A DNA stretch of 64,000 bases. Origin: Novosphingobium sp. (GTDB taxonomy: Bacteria > Pseudomonadota > Alphaproteobacteria > Sphingomonadales > Sphingomonadaceae). Both the position numbers and the translations under genes were made by a program. The first letter of the stretch is position 1. Each line of letters begins with the position of its first letter. The stretch lies in NCBI RefSeq assembly GCF_019748365.1, contig NZ_JAIEPN010000051.1, positions 1 to 64,000 on the forward strand, read 5' to 3'. Under the pieces are notes generated by a model. That model made no database searches and was not told where the DNA came from. It saw only the letters and a list, made by a program, of their open reading frames with translations. Positions 47,487-55,887 of this stretch are shown here, piece by piece.

Positions 47487-48773
47487 TTGAACAAACCCCG
47501 CGGCCTCAATTTCTGGATGGTGCTGGCCCTGTGCGTGGGCAACATGGTGGGCTCCGGCATCTATCTGCTGCCCGCGACGCTGGCGCCGCTCGGCACCAAC
47601 CAGCTGCTGGGCTGGATGGTGACGATTGCCGGTGCGACCGCACTGGCTGCCGCCTTTGCGCGGATGGGCGCGCGCCTGCCGGGCTCGGGCGGGCCTTATG
47701 CCTATGTGCAGGCAGCATTCGGGCCGTTTGCCGGGTTTGCGACGGCGTGGAGCTATTGGGTCATGCTCTGGGCCGGCAACGGCGCAATCGCGGTGGCGGT
47801 GGTGAGCAACCTCAGCCTCGTGGTGCCGTGGATCGGCAAGACGCCGGGGGTGCCGGCGGTGCTGGCGGTCGCCTGCGTGTGGGGGATGACCTGGCTCAAC
47901 ATTCGCGGGGTACGCGCGGCGGGGGCGTTTTCAGTGGTGACGACCGCGCTCAAGCTCATGCCGCTGGTGCTGCTGATTGCGCTGGCGCTGTGGTTTGCGG
48001 CGAGCGGCCTGCCGCGCGTGGCGCCAGCGGAAGTATCCATCGCGCCGGGGGCCATCGCGACGGCTGCGGGGCTGACATTCTGGGGCTTCCTCGGGCTCGA
48101 ATCCGCGACAGTGCCCGCCGGCAAAGTGGAGAACGCCGCGCGCGTGGTGCCGCTTGCCACGATCATCGGCGTGCTGCTGACGGGCGCGGTCTATTTCGGG
48201 ATCAGCGTGGCGTTCTGGGCCTATATGCCCGCGGCCGAAGCGGCGGCCTCCCCTGCCCCGGTGGCGGATTTTCTCGGTCGCACCTTTGGCGGCAACATGG
48301 CCTCGGTGGTGGCGGTGTTCGCCGCGATCAGCGCGTTCGGGACCTTGAACGGCTTCATCCTGCTGCAGGGCGAGATGCCGCAGGCGATGGCGCGCGGCGG
48401 GGTATTTCCGGCCTGGTTCGCCAAGGATGGCGCGCGGGGAACCCCGGTGCGCGCGCATGTCGTGTCTTCGCTCCTGTTGAGCGCGGTGACCTTGCTCAAC
48501 TATGGGCGGGGCCTTGGCGACTTGTTCCAGTTCATCGCCTCGGTAAGCCTTGCAGCGGGAATGCTCGCCTATTTCATGAGCATGCTGGCGGCGATCCGCC
48601 TGCTTCCCGAAGAGCGCGGGCTTGTCCTGCTGGCGCTGGGCGGCGCGGCGTTCATCGGCTGGGCGACATGGGGCCTCGGCGCAAGCGCAGTGGGCTATGG
48701 CCTGGGCCTCGTGCTGGCGGGCGTGCCGGTCTACCTCGTGGTGCGCGGGGCGAAACAGGCAGCACCTGCGTGA
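47487..48773 (+). CDS. APC-family amino acid permease
   Basis: A 428-residue protein with about 12 membrane helices. The first, WMVLALCVGNMVGSGIYLLP, holds the GxG substrate-binding break of the APC superfamily. FWGFLGLESATVPAGKVENAARVVPLATIIG is the conserved helix 6 and loop. It is similar to AdiC/basic amino acid antiporters in layout. I chose TTG at 47487 (NKPRGLNFW) because GGAGGG lies six bases upstream; an upstream start would translate the repeat. A small membrane protein gene overlaps its end. Substrate unknown. Confidence 0.86.
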   Translation: MNKPRGLNFWMVLALCVGNMVGSGIYLLPATLAPLGTNQLLGWMVTIAGATALAAAFARMGARLPGSGGPYAYVQAAFGPFAGFATAWSYWVMLWAGNGAIAVAVVSNLSLVVPWIGKTPGVPAVLAVACVWGMTWLNIRGVRAAGAFSVVTTALKLMPLVLLIALALWFAASGLPRVAPAEVSIAPGAIATAAGLTFWGFLGLESATVPAGKVENAARVVPLATIIGVLLTGAVYFGISVAFWAYMPAAEAAASPAPVADFLGRTFGGNMASVVAVFAAISAFGTLNGFILLQGEMPQAMARGGVFPAWFAKDGARGTPVRAHVVSSLLLSAVTLLNYGRGLGDLFQFIASVSLAAGMLAYFMSMLAAIRLLPEERGLVLLALGGAAFIGWATWGLGASAVGYGLGLVLAGVPVYLVVRGAKQAAPA

Positions 48774-48955
48774 AGGCGCGCTGGTGGAAGCGGCTGTGGC
48801 TGCGGTATCTCTACTACTGCAAGGAGCACTGGATCATCGCCGGCACGCTGACGCTGTGGGCGCTCTGGCTGCTCGTGCAGGTGGGCATCCAGCTTTTGCC
48901 GGTGGTGCTGGAGTTCCTGTTTGAACTGGTGATGTTGCTGATTGTGGCAGCCTAG
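48770..48955 (+). CDS. Small membrane protein coupled to APC permease
   Basis: 61 residues with a GTG start that overlaps the permease stop as GTGA. The N-terminus is basic and aromatic (KARWWKRLWLRYLYYCKEHW). Two hydrophobic segments follow (IIAGTLTLWALWLLVQVGIQ and VVLEFLFELVMLLIVA). It could be a small accessory subunit or stabiliser of the permease. No known family was recognised, and translation is inferred from the overlap and its composition. Confidence 0.6.
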   Translation: MKARWWKRLWLRYLYYCKEHWIIAGTLTLWALWLLVQVGIQLLPVVLEFLFELVMLLIVAA

Positions 48956-48998
48956 AGCCTGTCCCCCTCCCCGAGCGAACCCGGGGAGGAATGAGGGG

Positions 48999-50603
48999 TC
49001 ACTTCGCGCGGTGCAGCACTTTCCACAGCGTGCCGCGATCGCGGATGATTTCCGCCGCCGCATTGTGGCCCGGCGCGCCGGTCACGCCGCCGCCGGGATG
49101 CGTGCCCGAACCGCACATGTAGAGGCCCTTGATCGGCGAGCGATAGTCGCCGTGGCCCAGCACCGGCCGCGCGGCCCAGAGCTGGTCGAGCCCCATGTTG
49201 CCATGGAAGATATCGCCCCCGATGAGGCCGAACTTGCGCTCCAGATCGAGCGGCGAGTGGATCTGCCGCGCGATGACCGCGTTCTTGAAGTTGGGCGCGT
49301 GGTCGTTGACCGTGTCGATGATGAGATCCGCCACCTTCTCGCGGTGCTTGTCCCAATCGACCTTGGGATCGAACTGCTGGCAGAACAGGCTGGCGACATG
49401 CTGGCCCGGAGGAGCGAGGCTGTCGTCGATGGTCGAGGGCAGCTTGATCTCGATGATCGGCTTCTTCGACCAGCCACCCGTCTGGGCGTCGATGAAGGCC
49501 TGGTCCATATAGTCCATGCCCGGCGCGATGATGATGCCGGCGGTGTGGTGCTCGGCCTTTTCCTTGCCGGGCAGCACGGTGAAATCGGGCAATTCGGAGA
49601 GCGCGACGTTCATGCGGAACGTGCCCGAGCCGGTCTTGTAGTTCTTGATGCGGCGGTTGAAATCCGCGTCCAAATCGCTTGAATCGACAAGCTGGCGATA
49701 GAGCAGCGCGGGGCCGACGTTGGCGGCGATGGTGGGCGCGTAGAGCTCCTCACCGCTTTCGAGCTTCACGCCGGTTGCCTTGCCGTTGTTCACCAGCACC
49801 TTGGAGACCGGCGCCTCAAGGCTGATCTCGACGCCATATTCGGCGCAGGCGCGGGCCATGGCCTGCGTGATCGCGCCCATCCCGCCGACCGAGTGGCCCC
49901 AGGCGCCGAACTTGCCATTCACTTCGCCGAACACATGGTGGAGCAGCACATAGGCCGAACCGGGGGTCGAGACGCCCGCGTAGTTGCCGACGACCGCGTC
50001 GAAGCCGAAGGCGGTGCGCACGTAGTCATGCTCGAACCAGCCTTCGAGGAAATCGCGCGCGGACTTGGTGAAGATGTCGAGCAGATCACGCTGCACATCG
50101 AGACCGAGGCCGGCAATCGGCCAGCCCTGCTGCGCGGCAGCCAGCAGCGAGCGCACACCGCCGCCGACATTGGGCGGGCACTTCAGCGCGATGTCGCGCA
50201 GCACCTGAGCCACTTTCTCAAGTGCCGCGTCGTAGTGCTGGTAAGTCTCGGCGTCCTTCTTCGAGAAGCGCGCGAACTCCGCCTCAGTGCGACCCGCGCC
50301 GCCGCCGAGCTTGAGGTAGTCGTTCTCGAACGGGAAGAAGTTGCTGATCGTGCGCTCGATGATGCGGAAGCCGCGCTCGTGCAGCTTCATGTCGGCGATC
50401 ACCTTGGGGCGCAGCAGGCTGACGGTGTAACTCGCGGTCGAGTTGCGGAAGCCGGGCGCGAACTCCTCGGTCACGCAAGCGCCGCCGACGATGTCGCGCC
50501 GCTCCAGCACACGGACCTTCATCCCGGCGCGGGCGAGATAGAAGGCGCAAGTGAGGCCGTTGTGGCCGCCGCCGATGATGATCGCGTCGTAGCGGTTGGA
50601 CAT
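48999..50603 (-). CDS. FAD-dependent oxidoreductase, PYROXD2/phytoene-desaturase-like
   Basis: A 534-residue flavoprotein. The N-terminal dinucleotide motif is DAIIIGGGHNGLTCAFYLARAG, followed by VLERRDIVGGACVTEEF. The substrate domain includes YVLLHHVFGEVNGKFGAWGHSVGGMGAITQAM. The C-terminal FAD motif is GLYMCGSGTHPGGGVTGAPGHNAA. This is the phytoene dehydrogenase/PYROXD2 family, acting on hydrophobic or unknown substrates. It is downstream of the Rieske oxygenase gene with a REP-like repeat in the gap, so the two may be in one unit with a shared pathway. Confidence 0.88.
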   Translation of the reverse strand: MSNRYDAIIIGGGHNGLTCAFYLARAGMKVRVLERRDIVGGACVTEEFAPGFRNSTASYTVSLLRPKVIADMKLHERGFRIIERTISNFFPFENDYLKLGGGAGRTEAEFARFSKKDAETYQHYDAALEKVAQVLRDIALKCPPNVGGGVRSLLAAAQQGWPIAGLGLDVQRDLLDIFTKSARDFLEGWFEHDYVRTAFGFDAVVGNYAGVSTPGSAYVLLHHVFGEVNGKFGAWGHSVGGMGAITQAMARACAEYGVEISLEAPVSKVLVNNGKATGVKLESGEELYAPTIAANVGPALLYRQLVDSSDLDADFNRRIKNYKTGSGTFRMNVALSELPDFTVLPGKEKAEHHTAGIIIAPGMDYMDQAFIDAQTGGWSKKPIIEIKLPSTIDDSLAPPGQHVASLFCQQFDPKVDWDKHREKVADLIIDTVNDHAPNFKNAVIARQIHSPLDLERKFGLIGGDIFHGNMGLDQLWAARPVLGHGDYRSPIKGLYMCGSGTHPGGGVTGAPGHNAAAEIIRDRGTLWKVLHRAK

Positions 50604-50635
50604 TCGATTTGCTCCCGATTTCCTGAGTGGGAAAA

Positions 50636-50727
50636 CCCACCCCCAGCCCCTCCCGCAGGCGGGAGGGGAGTTTATGTTGCGCCCGTCCTTCTCCCCTCCC
50701 GCTTGCGGGAGGGGCTGGGGGTGGGCC
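50636..50727. repeat. REP-like palindromic repeat pair, family 1 copy 4
   Basis: Two inverted units (CCCCTCCCGCAGGCGGGAGG and the reverse-facing CTCCCGCTTGCGGGAGG) with outer CCCAC/GTGGG tails. They lie between the Rieske oxygenase and PYROXD2-like genes. Confidence 0.87.
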
Positions 50728-50730
50728 CTT

Positions 50731-51909
50731 CTAACCCTTCGACCACCCCGCCGGCGGGGCCTTGTGCAGCCTCGCCTCCGGGGTCAGCGCGCGGATCTTG
50801 CGGGCGAAGCTGCGCAGACAGACCTCGCTCTTGCCGATGGGCCCGGCGCCATAGGTCTGCGAATGCATTCCTTGCTGCACGCGCTCGATCAGCCAGGTGT
50901 CTTCCTTGTTGACCACGCGGTTGATCCGCCAGTTGGCATAGCGGACGAGCTTCATCTCGCGGCTGTCGTCGGGCAACGCATAGGCCATCTCGCGCAGCAA
51001 GCAGGTGGTGGGGCTGATCGGAAGCCACTGCATGAAATCGATCTGATCCGCATAGATATCGAAGGCAATGTTCGGCCAGAGCTTGAAGTAAAGCCAGCGG
51101 CGGCGGTTCTCTTCCGGAAGCTCCTCCACGTGGGGCAGATGCTCCTGATAGAAGCGTTCCCAGAAGTTGGCCGAGGGCTTGTCGACGAGATCGCCCTTCA
51201 GGCGGTCGACCCAGTCGTCGGCCTCGATCTGGTAGGACTTGCCGAAGATTCGGGTAAGGCCATCGTGCGCGACCGGGATGTGGAGGTTGTCGGAATAGTT
51301 GTCGCCGACGTTCTTCCAGTTCACATTGCGGGGGCGCAGCCGCATGGCGCCCATCGGCTGCATGTCCTCGAACCGGTAGGGCGCGATCTCGGCTTCGTGC
51401 GGGGCCATCATCTCGCTCGGCGTGGGGAACACGCCGGGCTTGAGGCAGACCCAGACAAAACCGCGCCAGACCTCGAGCGCGACCGGCACGAGACCGTTTT
51501 CCTCCAGCTTCAGCGCGGGATAGTCGGACTTCATGGGAACGCCAGTGAGGCGGCCGTCGGTCTCGTAGACCCAGGCGTGATAGGGGCAGACGAGCTTCTT
51601 CGCGCAGCCCGCAGTGCCCTCCACCAGCCGCATCGCGCGGTGGCGGCAGACGTTGGTGAAAGCGCGCACTTCGCCATCATCGCCGCGCAGCACGATCACG
51701 CTCTCGCCGATATAGTCGATCGTGCGCCAGTCGCCCGCGTTGGGGATCTCGTTCACATGGCAGACGATCTGCCACGAAGGGCGGATCACCCGCTCCATTT
51801 CGACCGCGTGGTATTCGGGATCGGTGTAGAGCCAGCCGGGCAGGCTCCAGTCGGCATCGGGATCGTGCTCGCTCGCCGAAAGCGCCGCGACGACGGATTG
51901 GTGGCCCAT
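50731..51909 (-). CDS. Rieske non-heme iron oxygenase alpha subunit
   Basis: About 392 residues from MGHQSVVAALSASEHDPD. The Rieske [2Fe-2S] ligands are in NVCRHRAMRL and VCPYHAWVYE. The mononuclear iron motif is DNYSDNLHIPVAHDGL, with the bridging Asp and two His residues. It is a terminal oxygenase that hydroxylates aromatic compounds or N-demethylates substrates such as betaines; no ferredoxin or reductase gene is adjacent. It is divergent from a TetR/BetI-like regulator, with a strong palindrome in the gap. The substrate cannot be fixed. Confidence 0.9.
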   Translation of the reverse strand: MGHQSVVAALSASEHDPDADWSLPGWLYTDPEYHAVEMERVIRPSWQIVCHVNEIPNAGDWRTIDYIGESVIVLRGDDGEVRAFTNVCRHRAMRLVEGTAGCAKKLVCPYHAWVYETDGRLTGVPMKSDYPALKLEENGLVPVALEVWRGFVWVCLKPGVFPTPSEMMAPHEAEIAPYRFEDMQPMGAMRLRPRNVNWKNVGDNYSDNLHIPVAHDGLTRIFGKSYQIEADDWVDRLKGDLVDKPSANFWERFYQEHLPHVEELPEENRRRWLYFKLWPNIAFDIYADQIDFMQWLPISPTTCLLREMAYALPDDSREMKLVRYANWRINRVVNKEDTWLIERVQQGMHSQTYGAGPIGKSEVCLRSFARKIRALTPEARLHKAPPAGWSKG

Positions 51910-51936
51910 GCTGACGAATCCCTCAGGTTGAAATTG

Positions 51937-51960
51937 CTTGTTGGACGATCGTACAACAAG
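51937..51960. promoter_or_regulatory. 24-bp palindromic operator between Rieske and TetR genes
   Basis: Outer half CTTGTTGGACGA and inner half TCGTACAACAAG are reverse complements except for one pair (G/A). It is centred on GATC, 17-40 bp before the TetR-type start and 28-51 bp before the Rieske start. This is ideal for a TetR-dimer operator shared by both promoters. Confidence 0.72.
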
Positions 51961-51976
51961 GCGTAGGATATGCAAG

Positions 51977-52579
51977 ATGAAAGCGCCCGCCTTCCGGAGA
52001 ATCGAACCCGACGCCCGCCGCCTTGCCCTGATCGAGGCCTGCGCGCGCGTGCTGGCGCGCGCTGGATCGGCCGGCGTGAGCGTTCGCGCGATTGCGGTGG
52101 AAGCGGGTGTCTCGCCCGGGCTGGTCAGCCACTATTTCCCCGGAATCGAAGCGCTTGTTGCCGCAACCTATGCGCATGTCGAAGGCGCGGTGGCAGAAAC
52201 GCTCGACCGCGCCGTGGAAGCGGCGGGCCCCGATCCGCGCGCGCGGCTCGATGCCTTTGTGACGACGACTTTCGCGCCGACAATTGCCGATCCGCAGCTG
52301 CTCGCCACCTGGATCGCGTTCTGGAGCCTCGTCACTGCGCGGCCCGCCATCGCGGCACAGCACGACGAGCAGTATGCCGGATCGCGCGCGCGGCTGGAGA
52401 GCCTTTTAGGCGATTGCGGAATGCCCCCCGGCGAGCAGCGGCGCGCCGCGATTGCCGTAAGCGCGCTGCTCGACGGCCTCTGGCTCGAGCTGTGCCTCTC
52501 GCCCGGCTGCTTCAGCGCGGAGGAAGCGGGCGACATCGCGCGCCGCTTCCTCGATACGCTTATCTCGACAGGTCGGTAA
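51977..52579 (+). CDS. TetR/BetI-like transcriptional regulator
   Basis: A 200-residue regulator. The N-terminal helix-turn-helix is [43 protein letters not shown], matching BetI-type proteins. C-terminal helices include [15 protein letters not shown] and a [17 protein letters not shown] segment typical of the BetI ligand domain. It starts at the ATG at 51977. Its 3' end overlaps the convergent M20 peptidase gene by 20 bp. The likely target is the divergent Rieske operon via the 24-bp palindrome; the ligand may be an aromatic or a betaine. Confidence 0.88.
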   Translation: MKAPAFRRIEPDARRLALIEACARVLARAGSAGVSVRAIAVEAGVSPGLVSHYFPGIEALVAATYAHVEGAVAETLDRAVEAAGPDPRARLDAFVTTTFAPTIADPQLLATWIAFWSLVTARPAIAAQHDEQYAGSRARLESLLGDCGMPPGEQRRAAIAVSALLDGLWLELCLSPGCFSAEEAGDIARRFLDTLISTGR

Positions 52580-53963
52580 TGAGGCTCAGGTAGTACGTCA
52601 CGCCGGGGCGGATGTTCTCCAGCCGCACGCGCTCGTTGAGGCCGTGCGAAAATTCCTCGCTGTCCTTCGTGAAAAGCGGGCTTGCACCATAAGCGGGGAT
52701 GCCGAGGCGGCGGAAATACATGCTGTCGGACGCGCCGGAGCTTTGCGAGGGAATGACCGCGACGTCCTTGCCCCAGGCCTTGCGAATGGCCTTGGTCGAG
52801 GCGTCGACGAAATCGGGCCGCATGGGCGAGGCCGGGGTTTCGAACGAGCCTTCGGTCACGTCGATGATCTTGACGACCGGGCTGTCGATCACCTTCGCCA
52901 GCTGGGCCATGATCTCGGCAAGGCTGTGGCCGGGGAAGATGCGGCAGTTGATGAAGGCAGCGGCGCGCTGCGGGAGGGCGTTGAGCGCGTGGCCCGCCTC
53001 GGCCATCGTCGGCACGCAGGTGGTCCCGACCTTGCCGACCGTGGCGGGGTTGGCGCGCAGTACGGCGATCGCGGCTTCATCGGCCGGATTGGCAGCGAAG
53101 GCGCGCATCGCGGCGGCGATCTTGGGATCGGTCTCGAAGGGCGCAGCCTGCGTAAAATAGGCCTTGGTCAGCGGGTTCTGTTCGGCCGGGAACGTGTAGG
53201 CCCCCACTTTCACCAGCGCTTCGGCAAGCTGAACAATCGCGTTTTCGGGGCGCGGGGCGGAGCTGTGGCCGCCGGGGTTGGTAACTTCGAGCTTGAAGTC
53301 GCCGTAGGTCTTCTCGGCGCCGTCCCACACCCAATAGAGCGGCTTGCCGGTGGCTTCGTCGAACTTGCCGCCGCCGGCATCGGCATTGATGACCATCTCG
53401 GCATTCTTGAGCTTGTCCGAGAGGAGCCCGGTGGTCTTCATCACCGTCTCTTCATCGCCCGAGAATTCGATCACGATGGTGCGGCGCGGCTTGAAGCCAC
53501 TGCGGCGCAGCTCGATCAGCGACGACATTGCAACGGCGCCGCCGAACTTCATGTCGGTCGCGCCGCGGCCATAGAGCACGCCGTCCTCGATCACCGGCGT
53601 GAAGGGATCGCGCTGCCAGTCCGAAGGCTTGGCCTCGACCACGTCCATATGGCCCGAAATCACCAGCGGCTTCAGTTTGGGATCGGAACCCTTCCACGTG
53701 GCGATGATGTAGGCGGTGTCGTCGACCGGGGTGATCTCGACATCACCCTCGCCCCAGCCGCCCGCAAGCAGCGCCTGCTTGTAGAGATTGGCGACGTCGA
53801 TCGTGCGGTTGCTCTCGCCGCGCACCGAACGGATGGCGATAGACTTCTTCGCCAGATCAAGCACCTGCGCCTCGGCAGCGGGGTAGCCCGCGGGGGCGGC
53901 GGCGAGCGCCGGCAGCGGGGCAAGGGCCAGAACGGACACGAGAGCAAGGCGGGAAAGGGACAT
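52560..53963 (-). CDS. Exported M20-family zinc metallopeptidase
   Basis: A 467-residue protein with an N-terminal signal peptide ([22 protein letters not shown]). Metal-ligand motifs are [15 protein letters not shown] (His and Asp), [12 protein letters not shown] (bridging Asp) and [10 protein letters not shown] (Glu-Glu). The dimerisation domain follows. M20 enzymes cleave C-terminal amino acids or deacylate N-acyl amino acids. Being exported, it likely processes peptides in the periplasm. Confidence 0.9.
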   Translation of the reverse strand: MSLSRLALVSVLALAPLPALAAAPAGYPAAEAQVLDLAKKSIAIRSVRGESNRTIDVANLYKQALLAGGWGEGDVEITPVDDTAYIIATWKGSDPKLKPLVISGHMDVVEAKPSDWQRDPFTPVIEDGVLYGRGATDMKFGGAVAMSSLIELRRSGFKPRRTIVIEFSGDEETVMKTTGLLSDKLKNAEMVINADAGGGKFDEATGKPLYWVWDGAEKTYGDFKLEVTNPGGHSSAPRPENAIVQLAEALVKVGAYTFPAEQNPLTKAYFTQAAPFETDPKIAAAMRAFAANPADEAAIAVLRANPATVGKVGTTCVPTMAEAGHALNALPQRAAAFINCRIFPGHSLAEIMAQLAKVIDSPVVKIIDVTEGSFETPASPMRPDFVDASTKAIRKAWGKDVAVIPSQSSGASDSMYFRRLGIPAYGASPLFTKDSEEFSHGLNERVRLENIRPGVTYYLSLITDLSR

Positions 53964-54065
53964 AGCGTTACGGGGCTCCAGATGTCCCCCGACGCTGGCG
54001 GCCTATGCTGCGCTGCGCAAGATGTTTTGTTGATAGCGTTGCGCGGGGTGGCGCATTGCCGCCTT

Positions 54066-54180
54066 GCCCACCCCAAACCCCTCCCGCCTTCGGGAGGGGC
54101 TTAAAGTTCCTCCCCTCCCGCATGCGGGAGGGGGCTTAAAGTTCCTCCCCTCCCGCATGCGGGAGGGGCTGGGGGTGGGC
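54066..54180. repeat. REP-like repeat cluster with 35-bp tandem duplication, family 1 copy 5
   Basis: Three palindromic units in a row. The segment starting CTTAAAGTTCCTCCCCTCCC (54100 and again 54135) is duplicated in tandem with a 35-bp period. The flanks are GCCCACCCC and GGGGTGGGC, as in other copies. It lies between the M20 peptidase and feruloyl-CoA hydratase genes. Confidence 0.88.
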
Positions 54181-54200
54181 CTTCTTCAGGCGGTGGGCAA

Positions 54201-55067
54201 TCAGCCCTGAACCTTGCTCGCGTCGAACGTGCCCAGACCCGGCTTGAAGCTCTTCTCGTCGAGGAACTGGCGGGTGGCTTCCTTGCGCGCGGCGGCGCCG
54301 CCGAAGCTGTGCAGGGCTTCCTGCGCGCGGATCTGGTATTCAAGGCCGTTGTCGTAGGTCATGTCGACCATGCGGCGCATCGTCCACTTGGTGGCGCGCA
54401 GCGCGTGGCTGTCCTTCTTCTTGAGCACGTTGGCGATTTCCAGCACGCGCTCCTTGAGCTTGTCTGCCGGCACGGCCTCGGTCACGAGCCCCTGCTCCTC
54501 AGCCTGCTTGCCGGTAAGGTTTTCGCCCATCATCGCGTGGTACATCGCCTTGCGGAACGGCATGAGTTCCTGGGCGACCTTGGACGCGCCGCCACCGGGG
54601 AGGATGCCCCAGTTGATTTCGGAAAGGCCGAACTGTGCGTCCTCGCTGGCGATGGCGATGTCGCAGCCGAACAGCGGGCCATAGCCGCCGCCGAAGCACC
54701 AGCCATTGATCATCGCGATCGTCGGCTTCTCGTACCAGCGCAGACGTTCGAACCAGCCGTAGCTTTCGCGCTGCGACTTGCGGACGGCCCAAAGCCCCTG
54801 CGCCTCGGTCTCGCGGAAGTATTCCTTGAGGTCCATGCCGGCGGTCCAGGCCTCACCCTCGCCGGTGAGGACGAGGACCTTCACGTCCTCGCGGAACTCG
54901 AGCTCTTCGAGCACGGCCTTCATGCGGCGGTTGAGCTTGGGGCTCATGCAATTGCGCTTCTCAGGCCGGTTGAAGGCCACCCATGCAATGCCGTCTTCTA
55001 CGCAGAAGGCGACGGTGTCTTCCTCCGCGCGCTCGGGCTTGGGGGCGATCGGGGTCTGGTCGGTCAC
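54201..55067 (-). CDS. Feruloyl/p-coumaroyl-CoA hydratase-lyase (Ech/FerB type)
   Basis: A 288-residue crotonase-fold enzyme. EAWTAGMDLKEYFRETEAQ and KPTIAMINGWCFGGGYGPLFGCDIAIASEDAQFGLSEINWGILPGGGASK match hydroxycinnamoyl-CoA hydratase-lyase, with the catalytic Glu in LSEINWG. It hydrates the feruloyl-CoA double bond and cleaves acetyl-CoA off to give vanillin. No feruloyl-CoA synthetase (fcs/ferA) gene or MarR (FerC) regulator is adjacent, which is a gap in the usual arrangement. A simple enoyl-CoA hydratase is possible but fits the long motif match less well. Confidence 0.86.
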   Translation of the reverse strand: MTDQTPIAPKPERAEEDTVAFCVEDGIAWVAFNRPEKRNCMSPKLNRRMKAVLEELEFREDVKVLVLTGEGEAWTAGMDLKEYFRETEAQGLWAVRKSQRESYGWFERLRWYEKPTIAMINGWCFGGGYGPLFGCDIAIASEDAQFGLSEINWGILPGGGASKVAQELMPFRKAMYHAMMGENLTGKQAEEQGLVTEAVPADKLKERVLEIANVLKKKDSHALRATKWTMRRMVDMTYDNGLEYQIRAQEALHSFGGAAARKEATRQFLDEKSFKPGLGTFDASKVQG

Positions 55068-55113
55068 AGCGGGTCCTCTCGGGTCATGCGTGTCAGGTGA
55101 ATCTGGCTTGTGG

Positions 55114-55128
55114 GTTATGTACTATAAC
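55114..55128. promoter_or_regulatory. GTTAT-N5-ATAAC palindrome upstream of feruloyl-CoA hydratase
   Basis: The element (core TGTACTA, with TATAAC inside) sits 47-61 bp before the hydratase start and may be a -10 box or operator. The similar core upstream of the LigE-type gene (36242) suggests joint control, with low certainty. Confidence 0.35.
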
Positions 55129-55399
55129 ACTTTGCGAGTCGGCGCAATGTGGGCCGGTTCAGCCCCGGTGAAGCAAGAATTAGGGCCACAAAGGTGGTTT
55201 CAACCGCAACGGACCCAAAACCTGCACCAAAGGACAGGATGGCTGTGCAGAGGCGTGTGAACGGTCACTGCATACGAATGCAGCATTTGATAATAATGCA
55301 AAATTCACGCTCTGAAATCGCTTGAAACGGCGGTTTTCGGTGGATGAATTGCAATTACTGCAACTGCTACGCCATGTTTCGCACTTGCGAAGACTCGGG

Positions 55400-55484
55400 G
55401 TGGGGCGCACTAAGAACACGCCTTTCAGGCATCCTCTCCCAAACTTTCCAAGGGCCACCCGGCAACGGGTGGCCCCTTTTTTTT
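55400..55484 (+). ncRNA. Candidate suhB/MmgR-like small RNA
   Basis: The intergenic stretch 55068-55533 (466 bp) has no convincing gene but ends in a strong intrinsic terminator. Ahead of it is a small GCC-TTTCA-GGC hairpin (55420-55430) followed by the C-rich anti-Shine-Dalgarno-like segment ATCCTCTCCCAAAC. This order (hairpin, CCUCUCCC, GC terminator with U-run) resembles the alphaproteobacterial suhB (MmgR) sRNA family. The 5' end is a guess. The rest of the gap holds only the hydratase promoter region. Confidence 0.55.
55452..55484 (+). terminator. Intrinsic terminator of candidate sRNA
   Basis: GGGCCACCC, a GGCAAC loop, GGGTGGCCC, C and eight T residues. This is the clearest rho-independent terminator in the window. 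It precedes the lipoprotein gene at 55534. Confidence 0.85.
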
Positions 55485-55533
55485 GGTCTGGTAGCCCCGC
55501 ATTGCGAAGACCGCTGACTGAGGGCACTAAAGC

Positions 55534-55854
55534 GTGGTGAGACGCTTGATCCTGTTCCTGCTCCCCGCGCTTTCAGCTTGCTCGCAATCTGCCGACAGCT
55601 TCGTTGTCCACGACCCCGCGGGCAAAGCCCAATCAGCCGTGGTTGCCGTATGCCGTGCGCGGGCACCTTTGGTTCGCGTGGGCAATCGGTTTACCGGGGT
55701 TGTCCCGATCTCTTGCGAAGGTGCAGGAAAGGTCGCGGTAAGTCTGAAAGACGGCAGACAGTTAGATTGCCCCGTGGGCTATGTCACCAATCTTTCCCAG
55801 TCCTGGGTGTTCCGGCTCGAAAACGGGCGCTGCGTCAGGCAACCCCACGACTGA
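55534..55854 (+). CDS. Small lipoprotein, hypothetical
   Basis: 106 residues with a GTG start (VRRLILFLLPALSACSQSADS). The lipobox LSAC, with Cys16 as the lipidation site, makes it a lipoprotein of the inner or outer membrane. The mature part has two further cysteines (ISCEGAG, LDCPVG) that may form a disulfide, and a short beta-rich pattern. No family was recognised. Confidence 0.68.
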   Translation: MVRRLILFLLPALSACSQSADSFVVHDPAGKAQSAVVAVCRARAPLVRVGNRFTGVVPISCEGAGKVAVSLKDGRQLDCPVGYVTNLSQSWVFRLENGRCVRQPHD

Positions 55855-55887
55855 TCGAATGGCAAGCAGTGCTTTACTGAGCAAGCC

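Noticed and set aside
55400..55484. 6S RNA as identity of the intergenic RNA
   Set aside because: The 3' segment loosely resembles the end of 6S RNA, but no matching 5' strand that would pair with it was found upstream, so suhB-like is preferred.
55322..55540. 72-residue plus-strand frame and 99-residue minus-strand frame in the gap before the lipoprotein gene
   Set aside because: Both run through the strong terminator hairpin and T-run, have no ribosome site and show no protein motif. The conserved-looking structure is better explained by an RNA.
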